64,000 bases of DNA, taken from Capitulum mitella (Eukaryota > Arthropoda > Thecostraca > Pollicipedomorpha > Pollicipedidae). Below are positions 23,139 to 36,600 of this stretch, one piece after another. The stretch spans positions 27,204,923 to 27,268,922 of the forward strand of contig CP099847.1 of the NCBI GenBank assembly GCA_030062745.1, given 5' to 3'. The position numbers were made by a program, and so were the translations under genes. The notes under the pieces were generated by a model. The model searched no databases. It had not been told where the DNA came from and saw only the letters and a list, made by a program, of their open reading frames with translations. Positions within the stretch are counted from its first letter, which is position 1. Every line of letters starts with the position of its first letter.

Positions 23139-26100
23139 CTGTGGATCAAGAGACATCCAAGCCATTACTAGTGTAGTTTCATGACCTGTACACTTGCAAT
23201 GAATGTTCAAAGTTGAAATGTACAAATGTTCCGTGTCGGCAACCGTGAAATAGCTCCAATATTATGACCAATCAACTGGTCAATTTCTGGTATTCAGAAC
23301 CAGCTGGTTCAGTCCTTATCTGGGCTGCAGGCAGGGACGACCAAAATCACACTGAAATGACAATTAACCATGAATTATCCAAGAAGAAGAAAGACACATG
23401 AGCTCCTTAAAAATCATGATAAATTTGTGAATAAAATAAAACAATTTGTGAAAAAATAAAAAATCATGCTAAATTCTATGGGTATTTTAACAAGCTGCTC
23501 AGCATTATATATAAAGCAAAGACTGAAAAAGGTAGAACTTTGATTTCTTGGGATACAAAGTTCCCATGCAAAATGGTGCAGTATCTACTTAGAACAATCA
23601 GCTGATACTCAGCAATGGAGTCCTATGAAAGACAATGACAGTGCATCAAATACAGTTTCATCTTGAAATAGCTCTTTCCCAATTATTACTTTTATGGCAA
23701 TTGATAATGACCAAGTCATGCCACTCCTGTACATACACAGTGCTTGAGGACCAAAGAGTACATGGCCTTTCTCCACATCACATCTTTGTAGAAAGATGTT
23801 CTAATTATATTCTTTGGGACAAAAATATACTGACAGCTGTCAAAATAGGAGTTTATCCATTGGCTGCACAAAGATCAGGAGACTAAATGCCAGCATTATG
23901 CATTTCATCAAAATCCTGGAGCTATGACTGGATGACATTAATAATGCACTATGTTGGTTTATAGGATTAAAACTTAGTCATCTTGCAACAACACATGGAG
24001 TCTTGATATAATGAAAGGATGACTAGTCATACACCACAACACTGCACTGCACAGTGCACCACTGCACAACAGTGCAGGACTTGATCTGTTTAGGTAAACA
24101 AGGATGAAGGTCAGAGTAAAGTTCTCCAAATTTTTGTCATAACATCCAAGTGAACCATATCCTGAATGCCTGCAAACAAAATTCCCCATCTATCTAGTGC
24201 CTTGGATTTATGCCTGAAGCGGACTCCTGGGCAATGCATGAATAATTAAACATTATCACAACAAACCGCTCTGGCTGCTCTGTCAGATATAAGTGGCCTG
24301 TACTAAAGCTTGCACCTTATGGTAATACTCTGCTACCAGGAAAACCAGAAACAATATCCACATGCATTTTATCCAGCCAATGATTTACAAAGAATGTACA
24401 TTATCGGTATTTCCAGCTACAAGGACGGCGGCCCTGATTAGCTAACGCGCAGCAAGGATATGGGCACAAAACTGAGTTCAAAACGCAGAAAACATAGTAA
24501 CTTTGGCACTTTCATAATGCCCAAGTAACCAGCACACAGTTCCACGCATAAACTGCATTGCACGCCGAATGATTTACCCGGTAGCCGCGGCGGCACCTCT
24601 ACCGTCAAGCCTCACTCGGCAACAAGCAAGGGAACGCGAAGAAACGCAGATCAAACAGCGGCTAATGGCGAGAAAAATTGCGTCACATTCGTCTACGCAG
24701 GTGATTTACTTTTTGTAGCCAATTGAGTAGTATCAATGGCTTTGACTTTTTAATAAATATTTTATCATGAAGGGAACATTATGAGTTGCATTCAGATAAG
24801 AAAAAGAGATATAAATATTGTTTTAAAAGACTCCTGATGAAGTGGGGCAATTCCTGCGCATAATTTAATGCGTAACGTGCATTCGTTTAGTGTAAAGGAT
24901 GGAAGGGCAGGGCGTGATGTGGTCTGGTATTTGTTTCTTGTTTATTTTCCGTACAGGTACGTGGTTACGTTGCGGTTTTTGTTCATAAGTGGCATTGCGC
25001 GACTGATAGTTGTGAGTCCGTTATACGCCAGGCCATAGTCACATCTTGAGGTTTTGAAACGCTACATTGGTATCGTGCCCAGGGCTTCTATTGCAGTCGA
25101 GTTACTGGTAAGCGTGTGGAATGTGGAAATAGCCGTTGGGAATGAAGTCCATAAAAGTTGGTCATTAAGTACGACTGTTTGTTAAGTTCATTACGTTCTT
25201 GTTTGGTGCTGGTGTGTTTATTGTTGGGAGTTTTGGGGAGCTCGACACACAGAAATAAGACACCCTCCAAGTCCAGAGACGGGATCGCTGATAACTTTGC
25301 TGGATTTCCAGGTGGGTAGCGAATTTCAGGTGAGACAACTGTCACGCCAAGCTAGAGTACAAATGTAGTTTATGTGGAATGTGAATGGTTTTTAGAGCCA
25401 TCTTATCGGAGTTTCATACGTCATCAAAAAATGTCATGGCTGGATGCGGCCAATATTCAAGGATTACATGAAATGGCGCTGACAACTATGCCACATTTGA
25501 TTAGAGTGCTGCCTTGAACAATTTCATCAAGAATGAAAATGCAGTTTGCTTAACCACTTCGGAGTAATGTGTGAATGTCAGCACATCTCCAGCTTTTACA
25601 AAATGATTATTGGTGTGCCAAACATGATCATCTTCCAGTCATTCCATAAAGTTTTGCAGTCATATATCTTGAAGTATACTTTCTGCTGGTCTCAATGTGT
25701 GCCCATCTCTCCATAGTTTTTTCCATTTCTACCCACAAATAACTTGTTCTGCTGCAGAAACAGGTGACAAAATTTATGTTGCCAGGAAAGGTCATGCCTG
25801 ATCAGGAAATCCAGACCTTAGATTGCTTTTATTATGTTGGCTGGGCCTCTTACAGACCAGGGGACCATATTAATCCCTGAGTTATTTGGGACAATTTACC
25901 CAGATTATTACATAATTTGGCATATTAATCTAGGTTGACTTGGGATCACTTCTGCAAAAATACTAATTGTTTTGCAGATTGATATGTTTGATGCCTTATC
26001 TATGTAGCCGATTCTGACTGTTTTTGCCTTTGTAATGTGCTTGTAATTTGGTTGATAAATAACTGTCAAATTTTTGGCATTGACCTGAAGTGGGATGCCA

Positions 26101-26276
26101 TATGTTCTTGAAAGAAAGAAGGGGCAAAAAATGCCCACCCCTGGTGAGTGGAAGGTGGCAAAATACCTCAGGGAATGCCAGGTTCAGCATGATATTATTG
26201 AGCCCTTTTTAATTCAGCAATGTATTTTGCGCCTGGAATCACCGCACTCATGACACAACCGAAGTTTGCTTAGTAG
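23139..26276. other. intergenic/5' region between TFIIS and DDHD1
   Basis: Mostly AT-rich. A short GC-richer patch at about 24540-24690 may hold the TFIIS promoter or first exon (minus strand). No exon, element end or RNA gene could be supported. Confidence 0.3.
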
Positions 26277-26548
26277 CAGGGACGTTCCCGGGGGGGGGAG
26301 CATGGAGGCCATGGCCTGGCATTGACCTGCCAAGTGGTCTACACTAAGTATATAGCGATTTCGCACAAATACGACATATTGATCATATAAATGCTGCAGA
26401 AACAAACATTATATGCATTTCCATGGGCTAAAAATGAGGTCAGTTACGTCAGATTTCTGCTTTTCCCTATAAAATTCCTCTTATGTGAGTGGTTTATGAC
26501 AAAATTTGACATTTGTCCCCCCCGAGGAAAATTCTGGCTACGTGCCTG
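26277..26548 (+). mobile_element. hAT-like MITE, copy 1
   Basis: A 272-bp element beginning CAGGGACGT and ending CTACGTGCCTG (inverted ends). It is flanked by the 8-bp target duplication CTTAGTAG / CTTAGAAG (one mismatch). It has a G run at its left end and CCCCCC near its right end, and no coding capacity. It lies about 0.5 kb upstream of the DDHD1 start codon. Confidence 0.75.
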
Positions 26549-27094
26549 CTTAGAAGGCCCCCAGATTGGTTAATTGGCGGCCTGGAGGGACTCACGACAG
26601 CTTCCAGCAGGAGTTTGCAACAGCTGACCGCAGAAAGCCCGAATGAGTTCCTCGACACGCTGGACTGTCGATTGGGCTCGGGGCGTGTCTTCCCCTCGGC
26701 TGTGATCTCTCCTGGTGTGTATGGGTGATTCTCGAAGGAGGTCTTCCCGCGCCTGCCAGAACATTCGCGATAATCTGTTTCGCTTGCCGTTACGATTTTG
26801 CGAATTGATCGATGCCATATGTATGGCATCAGTTTACCTTCAGACACTGTGAAAGACATTGCCGATTTAGGTGTTCTTACATCACGTGCTGTATGGTGGA
26901 AACATACAAACACGTTGGTACCGATTGCTCATTTGTTTGTGCAGCAGAATACAATACAGCACAATGTTGCACAGTATGCAGATACCGCCGCGCTTCATGT
27001 TAGCGGTGCGCAGGGAAGCCGGAGGACTGGACAAGGGTCTGTCCGGTTTGTCCTCGCCTCAGGCTCACGGTCCGTCGACAGGTGGCGCTGCGTC

Positions 27095-27695
27095 ATGTAC
27101 GGCCCGGCCATGCCTGACGTGGTGGGCGGCCCGGTCGGCTGGCCCGCCGCCGCCGCCGGCTTTCCCTCGCCCGAGGCGATCGACCCGGCGCACGTGCGCT
27201 GGCACTACAAGAGCGACGGCGACAAGCGGTGGACGCCGTTCGACGGTTTTGACTCGCTCAGCCTGGAGCAGAGCTACCGCCAGCTGTTCCCGGCGCCGAC
27301 CGCGCCCGCCGGCGCCGGCTACGCGCCCGGAGCCGGCGCCTACGGCCCGGGCGGCGCCGGATACGGCGGCGCCGCGTACGCCGCCGGTGGCGCCGTCTAC
27401 CCGGCGGAGGCGGCCGGCGACGACGAGGTGACGGACGTCAGTCAGCTGCTGAACAGCGCTGGGCGGGGGTACGGCGGCGGGCAGGCGGCGTACCCGGGGA
27501 CCGAGTACGGACAGCTGCAGTACGCGGACGCCGCGCACGTGCGGCCGCCGCACGAGGACCCGGCGCCGTACGGTGCGCCGCCGCTCCAGCAGATGCAGTA
27601 CCCGGCCGCGCTGCACCAGCAGATGCACCACGTCAGCCCGTCCCACGTCCAGATGCAGATGCAGAATTCGGCGTTTGGACACAACATGAGCAATG
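27095..27695 (+). CDS. DDHD1: DDHD1 exon 1
   Basis: Encodes the N-terminal WWE-like block (HVRWHYKSDGDKRWTPFDGF) and a Gly/Ala/Tyr- then Gln/Met/His-rich linker. It ends at AATG/GTAGGG, phase 1. Frame and composition favour ATG 27095 over upstream ATGs. Confidence 0.85.
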
Positions 27696-30600
27696 GTAGG
27701 GCGTTCCTGGGTGTGTCAGGGCCGTTCACGGTTTGACGCCGTGTGTCGTAGCGAGGTAGCCCTGGTCCGTTTCAATATGCATTTTTTTCCGCACGGCTGT
27801 TATTGATGTGAGATACCCGTGTCATTGACGTACATATGCGTATGCCTAGTACGTTTGCTAAGGCGAATATTTTTACAGCACGTATAAGTCACAGAATGAC
27901 TCACCGTGATTGCACAGGTAATATCGGAAAGGAACGATCCGCATTGTGAATTGGACTCTGTCATATGGACTCAGTATGATCGCAGTTTGCATGTTCTTAG
28001 TTGTTCGGTTTAAGAAATCTGACACCCCTGTTGACCCCAGGTCACGGCCCAACTGGTGACCAGTCGTGCCGCGTGCTGGTATTGAACTTGACACCCTCTG
28101 TTGACCTCAGGTCACGGCCAGCCGGCGACCGGTCGTGCGGCGTGCTGGTGTTGAATACGACACCTTACGTTGATTTCAGGTCACGGCCAGCCGGCGACCG
28201 GTCGTGCGGCGTGCTGGTGTTGAATCTGACACCTTATGTTGACCTCAGGTCACGGCCCGGCCGATGACCGGTCGTGCCGCGTGCTGGTGCGCGGCGGCAT
28301 GTACGAGGTGCTGCTGCGCGAGCGCACCGGCCGCTCTCTGTACTGGTCCGGCGAGCAGTTCGCGGTGACGCGCGGCGCCTGGTTCTACGACGGCTCGTGG
28401 GAGCCGGTGGACGAGCCGGTGGCCTGCCGCGTGGAGCAGGAGCACGGCCAGCTGGCGCGCTCCGGTGCCTGGAACCAGGCCGACCCGCGCGCGCCCCGCC
28501 AGGGTCAGTGTCGGCGCAGACCGAGCGCCGGCGGCTCTGACGACCCGTGCCTGGCCGGAGTGTCGCGAGTTACGGATAACTCTGGCCGGTACTGGCGTCT
28601 GTGCTGCGCGGTAGATCTCGTGAGCCGCCGAGGAGGTTGACAGCAGATTTGTTTTTGAATGCGGTTTTCTCATGTGCTGCGCGCGTACATTTCTGACACT
28701 GGTTTTCTGCGTTCGTAGCTGACGGAATTCCGGCGAAAAATAACGTAGCCTTTCCTTCAAAGACACTGTGGACCTTGCCGCTGCGCGTGGGACTTTCGCA
28801 ATGGAAACGACGTGGCGGCGCCGGGACAACTCTCTCGGCGTTTGTTGCGGGCTGACTGGAAGTCCGTCCGCCCGCAGCCCTCCATCATGTGGAGTTCGAG
28901 AAGTTCGTGGTGGTCTGGTACAGCAACGGCGACGTGGCCCTGCACAGCGGCCGCGTGCTCTCCAAGGTGATGCGCGGCCTCTACCAGAAGCTCGGCCTCG
29001 AGGGAGGTGGGTCAGCCGGGCACGTCACGCTCGCGCCGACAGCTCGGCCGCCAGGGACGGGGCCGGGCCGCGCCGTGGACGGGTAGACTAGGGCGGGAAA
29101 GGAAGAGCGTCTTGGTTCGTGCTCAGACGCTGTCGTTATTTTTTTTTGTTGCTTCCCGCAGCTGCTCGTTGCATTCAGGGACACGGATTCCAAAGCGGAA
29201 ATTCCTTCACCGTTCCCCGCTGCTTATAAGGGACAGACGTTTTTATGTGTTACTGTTAATGTATTAATTGCAAGTCCTGATTTACCTCCTCTCTCCAAAG
29301 TCACCGAGTGAAGTAGTGAACTGGAAGCGTTATGTGGTGAACATTTGAGATGCCAGCGATTTTCCTCTTACTGTGTTTGACGTAGCCCATGGAGCTATAT
29401 TATGATAGGCTAGTGCAATAATTGCACTGGTAACCAGTGCTCGGCGCCTGTCCGGACCAGCCTGACCACCCTCTGGAAGCGTGGCTCAAGGAGAGGCCTG
29501 TCAGCACTTCATTGTACGGCCGATGCGAGCCGCTTACAGTCCCCGTGCCGTCCCGTGTCCCGTGCCGCTGCCCGGCCCCTGCGCTGTCGTGACGCTGTCG
29601 TGACGCGGCACGTGACGCCGCCGCAGCCGGCGAGCCGCTGCGGCGCTCCTACCCGGTGCCGGCCGTCTGGGAGGACCGGCTGCCCGACATCGACCACCTC
29701 ATCTTCGTGGTGCACGGCATCGGTCAGAAGATGGACTCCAGCTCCATCATCAAGAAGACGGCCAGGTGAGCGGCGGGTCGGACGCCGCCGGCCGCGGCCG
29801 CCGGTCGCCGTCCGGGCGGGGTGCTGGCGAGCGATAGAAAGTTGTGTCTGTCCATTACGCGCTCAGTTTGTCACTGACGCCTCGCGGAGGATGTGCATGC
29901 TTCAGAGAGCGATCCTGCGCTGCTCAGAGCAGCCGGCAGGACGGCAGGCCTCTGGGGTCTCGATGTCTGTCTGTCTGTCTGTCTGTCCGACGTCCAGCGA
30001 GGGACACCTGGCGCTGTTGTGTCTCGTCGGGGGACAGCCGCACGTCTGGAGGACGTGCCGTCCACCGCCGGTGACCGCCGCCGGCCGCGGCGCGTCCCAT
30101 TCGTCAGCGGCGCCAGCGTTTGTCTGCCGGCCGGCTCCGCCGCCGCCGGCCGAGCCGGGCCGCGACGCTCTGACCGACCTGCCCGGCGTCCGCCCGACCT
30201 GACCTGACGTGACCCGACCCGACAGCATGCGCGAGATCGGCCGGCCGCTGGTGGACAAGCACTTCGGGCCGGCGGCGGGCCGCGCCGAGTTCATCCCGGT
30301 GGAGTGGCGCTCATCGCTGGTGCTCGACGCCGGCCTGATCGACGCCATCACGCCGCGCCAGATGCTCGGCCTGCGCCAGCTGCTCAACGACTCCTTCATG
30401 GACATCATGTACTACACGTCGCCCGTGTACCGCGACGAGGTGGTGGCCGGCCTGCGGCGCGCGCTCAACACCGTCTACGGCAACTTCAGCCGGCACTACC
30501 CGCGCTTCGAGGCGTGCGGCGGCCGCGTCTCGGTGGTGGCGCACTCGCTGGGCTGCGTCATCCTGCACGACCTGGTCACCGGCTGGCGGCCGCACGACGG

Positions 30601-33600
30601 CGGCGTGGTGTCGGCCGCCGCCGCCCAGCTCAGGGTCAGTCTGGCGCCGGCGGCCGCCGCTGGCCCGGAGGCAGGGCGGAACGGGGCGCCGGGGCGTGGT
30701 TTGGGCTGGAGGATGCGGGGGGGGAGGTCGGGTGATGCAGGTAGGGATACCGTCTCTCGGGCTGTTTACGGGTCTGGGCTCCGAGTTTGCTGAGTGCCCC
30801 TTCACGTAGCTGGTGAGTAAATAAGGAAGGAGTCTGCGGTCCGTTTTTGGGGAATGATGTATTAACATTTTGGACGAGCGTACCCATAGTATCCGCGATG
30901 TCTTGTGATCTTTCATTCCTGTCCGGGCAGATGATGCCTGTTTTTGCCGGGCGGGTATGCAGCTTGCCCGGCGTGTCCGGCCCCTGGCTGGCACCTCTCG
31001 CGGGGCCGCCTAAAGAGCTTGGTAGTTGCGCGTCCTAGAACGCCTGCCAGCCAGACTGCCCAGGGCTGGCGAGACTGGGGCACGGGACCTGGTGGCCGTC
31101 TCACTCCCATTTGTCCGTCGTTCCACCTGCGCAGCACCCGTCGGCCCGTATCGAAATCTGTGTACGTTTCCAACCTTTTCTCCCACTCAAAGTACTCATC
31201 CTGTCTGCTTTCAATCTCGCTAAGTCCTGCCAGTCTGTTGCCGACGATATACTCGCCCATCCATCTGCACATCGACTTCGACATATTTGGCACCATACGC
31301 GGAGTTACTTCATCGGAATCGATGCGCTGGAAGGCCCAACCTGACCTCGTCCATCAGGCCGCCGGAGCAGTAATTGAGTTACTGGAGTGCTGGTAGCGGG
31401 ACCAAGATAACGGCCTCGACGACTAAGTGCTTCGTAGCTGACAGCGTAAATATTGCGTCTTGGCGGTTTAGCTGTCGTTTAAATATATATCAGTATGAAT
31501 TATGAGCGGCGGAGCTAGCAGAAGGAAGAGCTGATAAGAGTGCGAGGCGCATGGCGTGCTTGTTTCAGTATAATGGCTGTTCGAGCATTGGAGAAGTTTT
31601 TGTCTTACGATCGTGTTCTGCCTTTCCGGTCCTTAGTGCTGCGATGGCACTCAGGCTGATTGCATTGCCTCAAGAGGGCGATCTGTCATGTTTCCCGGAA
31701 GTTGAAATATTACGTCTAATGTCGACCATATTGGTCTTCTTCTTTTGCAGTGAAAAACCGAAAATACCGCGTCCGCTAATGTTCACAAGCAGCGACACAT
31801 CATTTGGATCAAAACTGGGTTGTCCGCAAATTGAACTTGCCTTCAGTTGAAACGACTCTCGGGAAATATTTGATTTCGAAAGCGAGCTGGCCTTGTATTC
31901 CGATCAGGATTAGCGCCAGTAGCACAGTATGTGTGACTTGTTCAGTGAGCTGAATTCTTAACTGTCCAGTATCGCTTTACCTGAGCCTCATTAAGCAGCT
32001 GCGCGGGAGACCTTCCCACCACACGGCGTTGGGGGCGGCTGTCTGGAAGCTAAGAGTTCGCGCCGAGCGAGTACTTGACGTAGAGCACCACTTCATTTTG
32101 CGCGCTTCGATGCGACAGCATCCCGCGGGACGTCACGGAGCGACGGCGTTCAGGTCGAACGTCCTGTACATCCCTCTCCCACGGAGCGTGCTGTGACGGG
32201 GTACGCGCGACCCGGTCTCCGGGTGTACGACGACGACAGAGTTGATCTGGTTCAGTCACCGTCCGGCAGCCGGGTGCGGCCCTGGACAGGGCAGAAATAG
32301 CCTCCCGACCGCTGCGGGAGTCAAACGGCGGACGTCTCCGGCCGTTGAAGCCGATCGCGCTCCGCAAATATTGACTCCGGTGACTCTGAGTCGCGTCCAA
32401 ACAGGGCAGGCTTCCGCGGCCGCTGCAAAGTGCCCGAAGCCGGGGGGCGCGGCAAACCGGTGACTTGTCCCCGTTTGTTCCCACCCCTGACACCGCCCCC
32501 GCCCAACCCGTGAACCACGTGGGCGTCATTCATACATCATGCAGACACCTGCGTGCAATGCTTCACTCAGATGCGCAAAGCACGGTTTCGTCATGGGAAG
32601 TATGGGACTTGCGCAAGCATCAGCATGACCGTGTTTGGCATGACGCGAAACATGAAGTGTGACAGGCAGACATGCAGTTTTTGGAGAAATTTTTAGGTAA
32701 CATTGAATGAGAAGCGAGATGATTTTCGTTCAGTTTTTTTTTTTGTCTCCTGGGTGCAATAGATTCGAGGGAACCTTGTGATTTCTGTCACACATAACAC
32801 TGAAAATGCCACCTTCTGGCAAGGACTCACGTAGGCGACCGCACGTGTATCGAATTGTCCAATGGGCAGCAGGTGTTCGGCAATCAGTTACTGGGCCATT
32901 TTCCAAGTCACTTCAGACAGACTAGTATATTGAGGCCCGCGGAACGGGTGGGGGAAGGGGATGGTGGCTTTCTTGTCCCCTCGGAGTTCTGCTCCGGAGC
33001 CCCCGCTCAGAGGTATGTCACCGGAGGCCCCTCAATTTGTCAGGGCCTTGTTTACAACGGGAAGGCCTATTACCGCGCCAGGAGGCCCACTCGTCGCCTG
33101 AGGTGCCCCTTCTCATCACAGGAGGCCCTCCGCACCGTTCCAGGAGACTCCTTATCATCACAGAATATTTAGGATGTCTAGCCATTTTTCACCGCCCCAG
33201 AAGACCCCTTTGCGATCTTTCTTTTGTTTTGGAAGAGTTCGGGTACCAACCGCCGTTCTTGACACTTGGACGATAGGCTTAAACGTTAGCCTTCACCTAG
33301 GTGTGATGCCGCCTCAGGAGGGCCCCAAAGGTCAGGTTAGCCCCGAAAACAAGGATGCCTCCGAGGCCCCAAAAGCTCCCCCAACCGCTATGTCCCCACT
33401 TTTGGATCCGTGGCGCGGTCTCTGGTATGTATCTGAGAAAACACCACTTAAGAAGTGGCATCTTATCCAGAACTCTGTTCACATGTAGTAATTTTGCATA
33501 TTTCGTTAGTACCGTTCCCTACTAACGTTGCTTTAGTCTTTGGTTGTTTCCTGAACAGCCAGAACGCGTCCTGGGAAGGAACGATTTACTCCATCGCGTT

Positions 33601-36600
33601 GTGGTCGTTTTTCTAGTGTCCATAATGCGATGTTATATCTTCTTCGGTGTTTGGAAATGGAGAAATTACTGGAACGCGTCGTGGTCCTTTCTTTTGGCCA
33701 GAGATGGATATTTCTTTTTTGTTTCGCTGTTTGGCAATTTGGCCGTATCCAGAACGCGGTCCGGTTGTTTGGAACGACCAGTGGCTGTTTTTTTTTTGTC
33801 TCCGATCCTTACATGTACATGTTTTGTCAGATAGCTGGTTTAATTGTTATTTGGTGTGTCAGATGTGATAGCAAGAGGCTGCTTTTAGCCTGACGTGGAG
33901 TAAGAGTTTTGCACATTGACTTTTGTGACTACACTAATTGATTGCGGTCAAGACTTCTACATAAATTGTCCTCGCGTTATGCATGTATTTTCCATGTGTA
34001 GGATGTGGGGTACGCTCGGAGATGTTAAAATGTTTATATCAACGTTTGTGAGCTAAGTGTTATATGAGGCGGAGTGTTATATACCTGTGTTACGGCTGTG
34101 TTGTGTAGGTTGTGTATATTGTGTTGGCTTCGTTTTGGCTTGTGTTTATTTGGGTCCGAAGATCACTAGCCTGAACAAGCCCAGGAGAAATCGTAATTTT
34201 TGTGGGCGATGTGGCAAATAGAGCGTCTATGCAAATTATTCCTTCAAGGTGTTCGTTCTTCACCGCCTGCCCCCCACCGCCACCGCCTGACCTGCCGTCG
34301 CCGGCAGGGTCACGCCGGCCCCTTCCACGAGATCGACAAGCTGCGCGACCTCATCGAGACGGAGGTGATACACAAGATGCACCTGGGCCCGGCCGCGCCG
34401 CTGCGGTTCAAGGTGGGTGCCGCCGCCGGCTGCGCGCGGCACGGCGGCCGGACGCCGGCCTGAGACGGCGTCACACCCCGCTCCCTGGCCGCCCGCGAGC
34501 TGGCGCGGCTCGGCGGACGCGGCCGAGCTCGCCGCCGGCGCTGTCGGAGCCCGGTGTGGGCTGCAGCGCGGCGTCTCCTGAGCACAGGTCGGCCGCATCG
34601 GCCTCGGGGCCTGCGGGACGGATCGGCACGGCCTCGGGCCGCGCTGGAGTCTGAGACTGCGGTAAGCTCCCCATGTGCCTCCCGCGGAATGCTGTCCAGA
34701 ACAAGCTCGTATTGACCGCGGTGGGGGGTCAGGGAGTTCTTCTCGGATCATTTCACCGGTAAGTGGCTTTGTCAGAGCCGTCTTTTCCCATCGGCGTTCA
34801 TTTTGGGGAACGGCTTACGAGTCGTATCGCCGCTACTATTCTCGTAGAATCTATTGCGCTGGAACTGAGACAAGTTAGCCTTCCTGGAAGGCTGTAATGC
34901 GGAATACCATTTCTGATTCGGCCGTCGCGGCGGTGCGGCATGTTACGCAAGGTCGGAGCAGTCTTGTCCGATGGCGTCAGGGGCCAGCGCCAGTGCTTTG
35001 CAATGCGTTCGCCAGACGTCGACACTTCGTGGAAAGAATGGTGCCGGCGTCGGCCTGCTGATGGTTTGGGACGCCGCCTGCTGTCGGCGGTCAGCCGGCC
35101 GCCGCGGGGGCCGACTGTAGACGCCGCGGCCGTTCCCGCCCAGGAGCGCACGGGCTCGGCGGGAAGTGCGTGCGGACGGTCATGGGTGTGACGGTCACGA
35201 ACCTACTGGGATGGCCGCCGAGTGGTGAATGGCGAATAACGGCGGGCGCCTGCTGCACGTCGGGCCGGCGGCGGGCTGTTCTGAGTGTGCGGCGGTTCTC
35301 TGCCATGTGCAGGCGGCCGGCAGTGGTGAGGTGCGGCCCGCCGTCCGCCTGCTTCGGAGACCGCCGGCCGGCCGTGGCGTCGGCCGCCGACGCCGGCCGC
35401 CGGGACGGCCCGGCCGGGCCGGGACGTCACTGCGCGGACTTGGACGGCGCGCTCGCGCGCTCTACGGTGGCGCGAAACCGCCGAGGCCATTTTGCCGGTG
35501 CTCTGTCGGGATGACGTGCGTTCTGTTGGCCTGTGGCTCGGAGTTCATGTAACTTGTCTGTCTTTTTGTGGAACTTGTACAAGTGTGACAACATGTTCGT
35601 GATCAGATCCGAATCGAAGCGTAAACACAAAGGAGCAACACGGCTGCACACGGCCGAACGGTAGCGCTTTCCTCTTTATCGATGTGCCATCATGTAATGG
35701 AATTCAGCGACACCGTGCTCCCATTTGTGCGCTGGCATCACTGCCTGCCACCGCGAAGATGAGCTTCGACCTTCAGCTTCGGCCCGACCTTTGGTGTTTC
35801 CAGGTGCCGTTGACGTCTCTCCGCGGCCATATCAATGGACGGCCGGCCTGTGATCTGGCATCTGGTCCGACGCCTGACCTTACCGCCGCGTGACGGCCGA
35901 ACTGTCGGCCGACTTCTGGCGTGTCCGGCATCATCACCTCTGGCCCGGACGCCGCGACCTGTTATCTCGCTTCCGTGACCTTTCACTTTGCCGCCGTAAC
36001 CTCTGATCCTGCCGCCGTGACCTCCGACCCGCCGCCCCGAACGCCGGCCCGCCTGCCGTGACCGCTGACCTGGTCGCCGTGACCTCTGACCCGTCCGCCG
36101 GGGTCTCGCCGGCGCCTCTGCGGCGTCGTGACCTCTGGCCCGGCCGTGCCCGGAGTGGAGACCTGTTGTGCCTGCGCTGGCCGCTGTCCGTTCTGACCCG
36201 GGCGTCGTGACCTCCGATCCGGCCCGAGCCCGGCAGATCGAGAACCTGTTCTGCCTGGGTTCGCCGCTGTCCGTGTTCTGACCCGGGCGTCGTGACCTCT
36301 GACCCGGCCCGTGCCCGACAGATCGAGAACCTGTTCTGCCTGGGCTCGCCGCTGTCCGTGTTCCTGACCATGCGCAGCCAGGCCACCGGGCCGCACGTGA
36401 TCCCGGCCAACCTGTGCCGCCGCTTCTTCAACGTCTTCTACCCGCACGACCCGGTGGCCTATCGGTGAGCGACGGCCGGCCCTGGCCAGAGCTTCAGGTC
36501 TGGCCGGCGGGGAGGGGCCTTGACGTACGGTCATGTCATAACGCCAGCTGCCACATTCTCAGACACAGGGTCTGCCGCATGGTCCGCGCCTGTGGATAAG

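Noticed and set aside
22258-23184. 308-codon plus-strand frame opposite TFIIS
   Set aside because: Shadow of a GC-rich coding exon; the minus strand encodes an unmistakable TFIIS.
26494-26913. 139-codon minus-strand frame near the MITE at 26277
   Set aside because: Starts in single-copy DNA and runs into the MITE end; possible repeat remnant but no family recognised.
26798-27094. Upstream extension of the DDHD1 frame to ATG 26798
   Set aside because: Composition is AT-rich and unlike the exon, and the peptide has no family features; 27095 or 27110 fits better.
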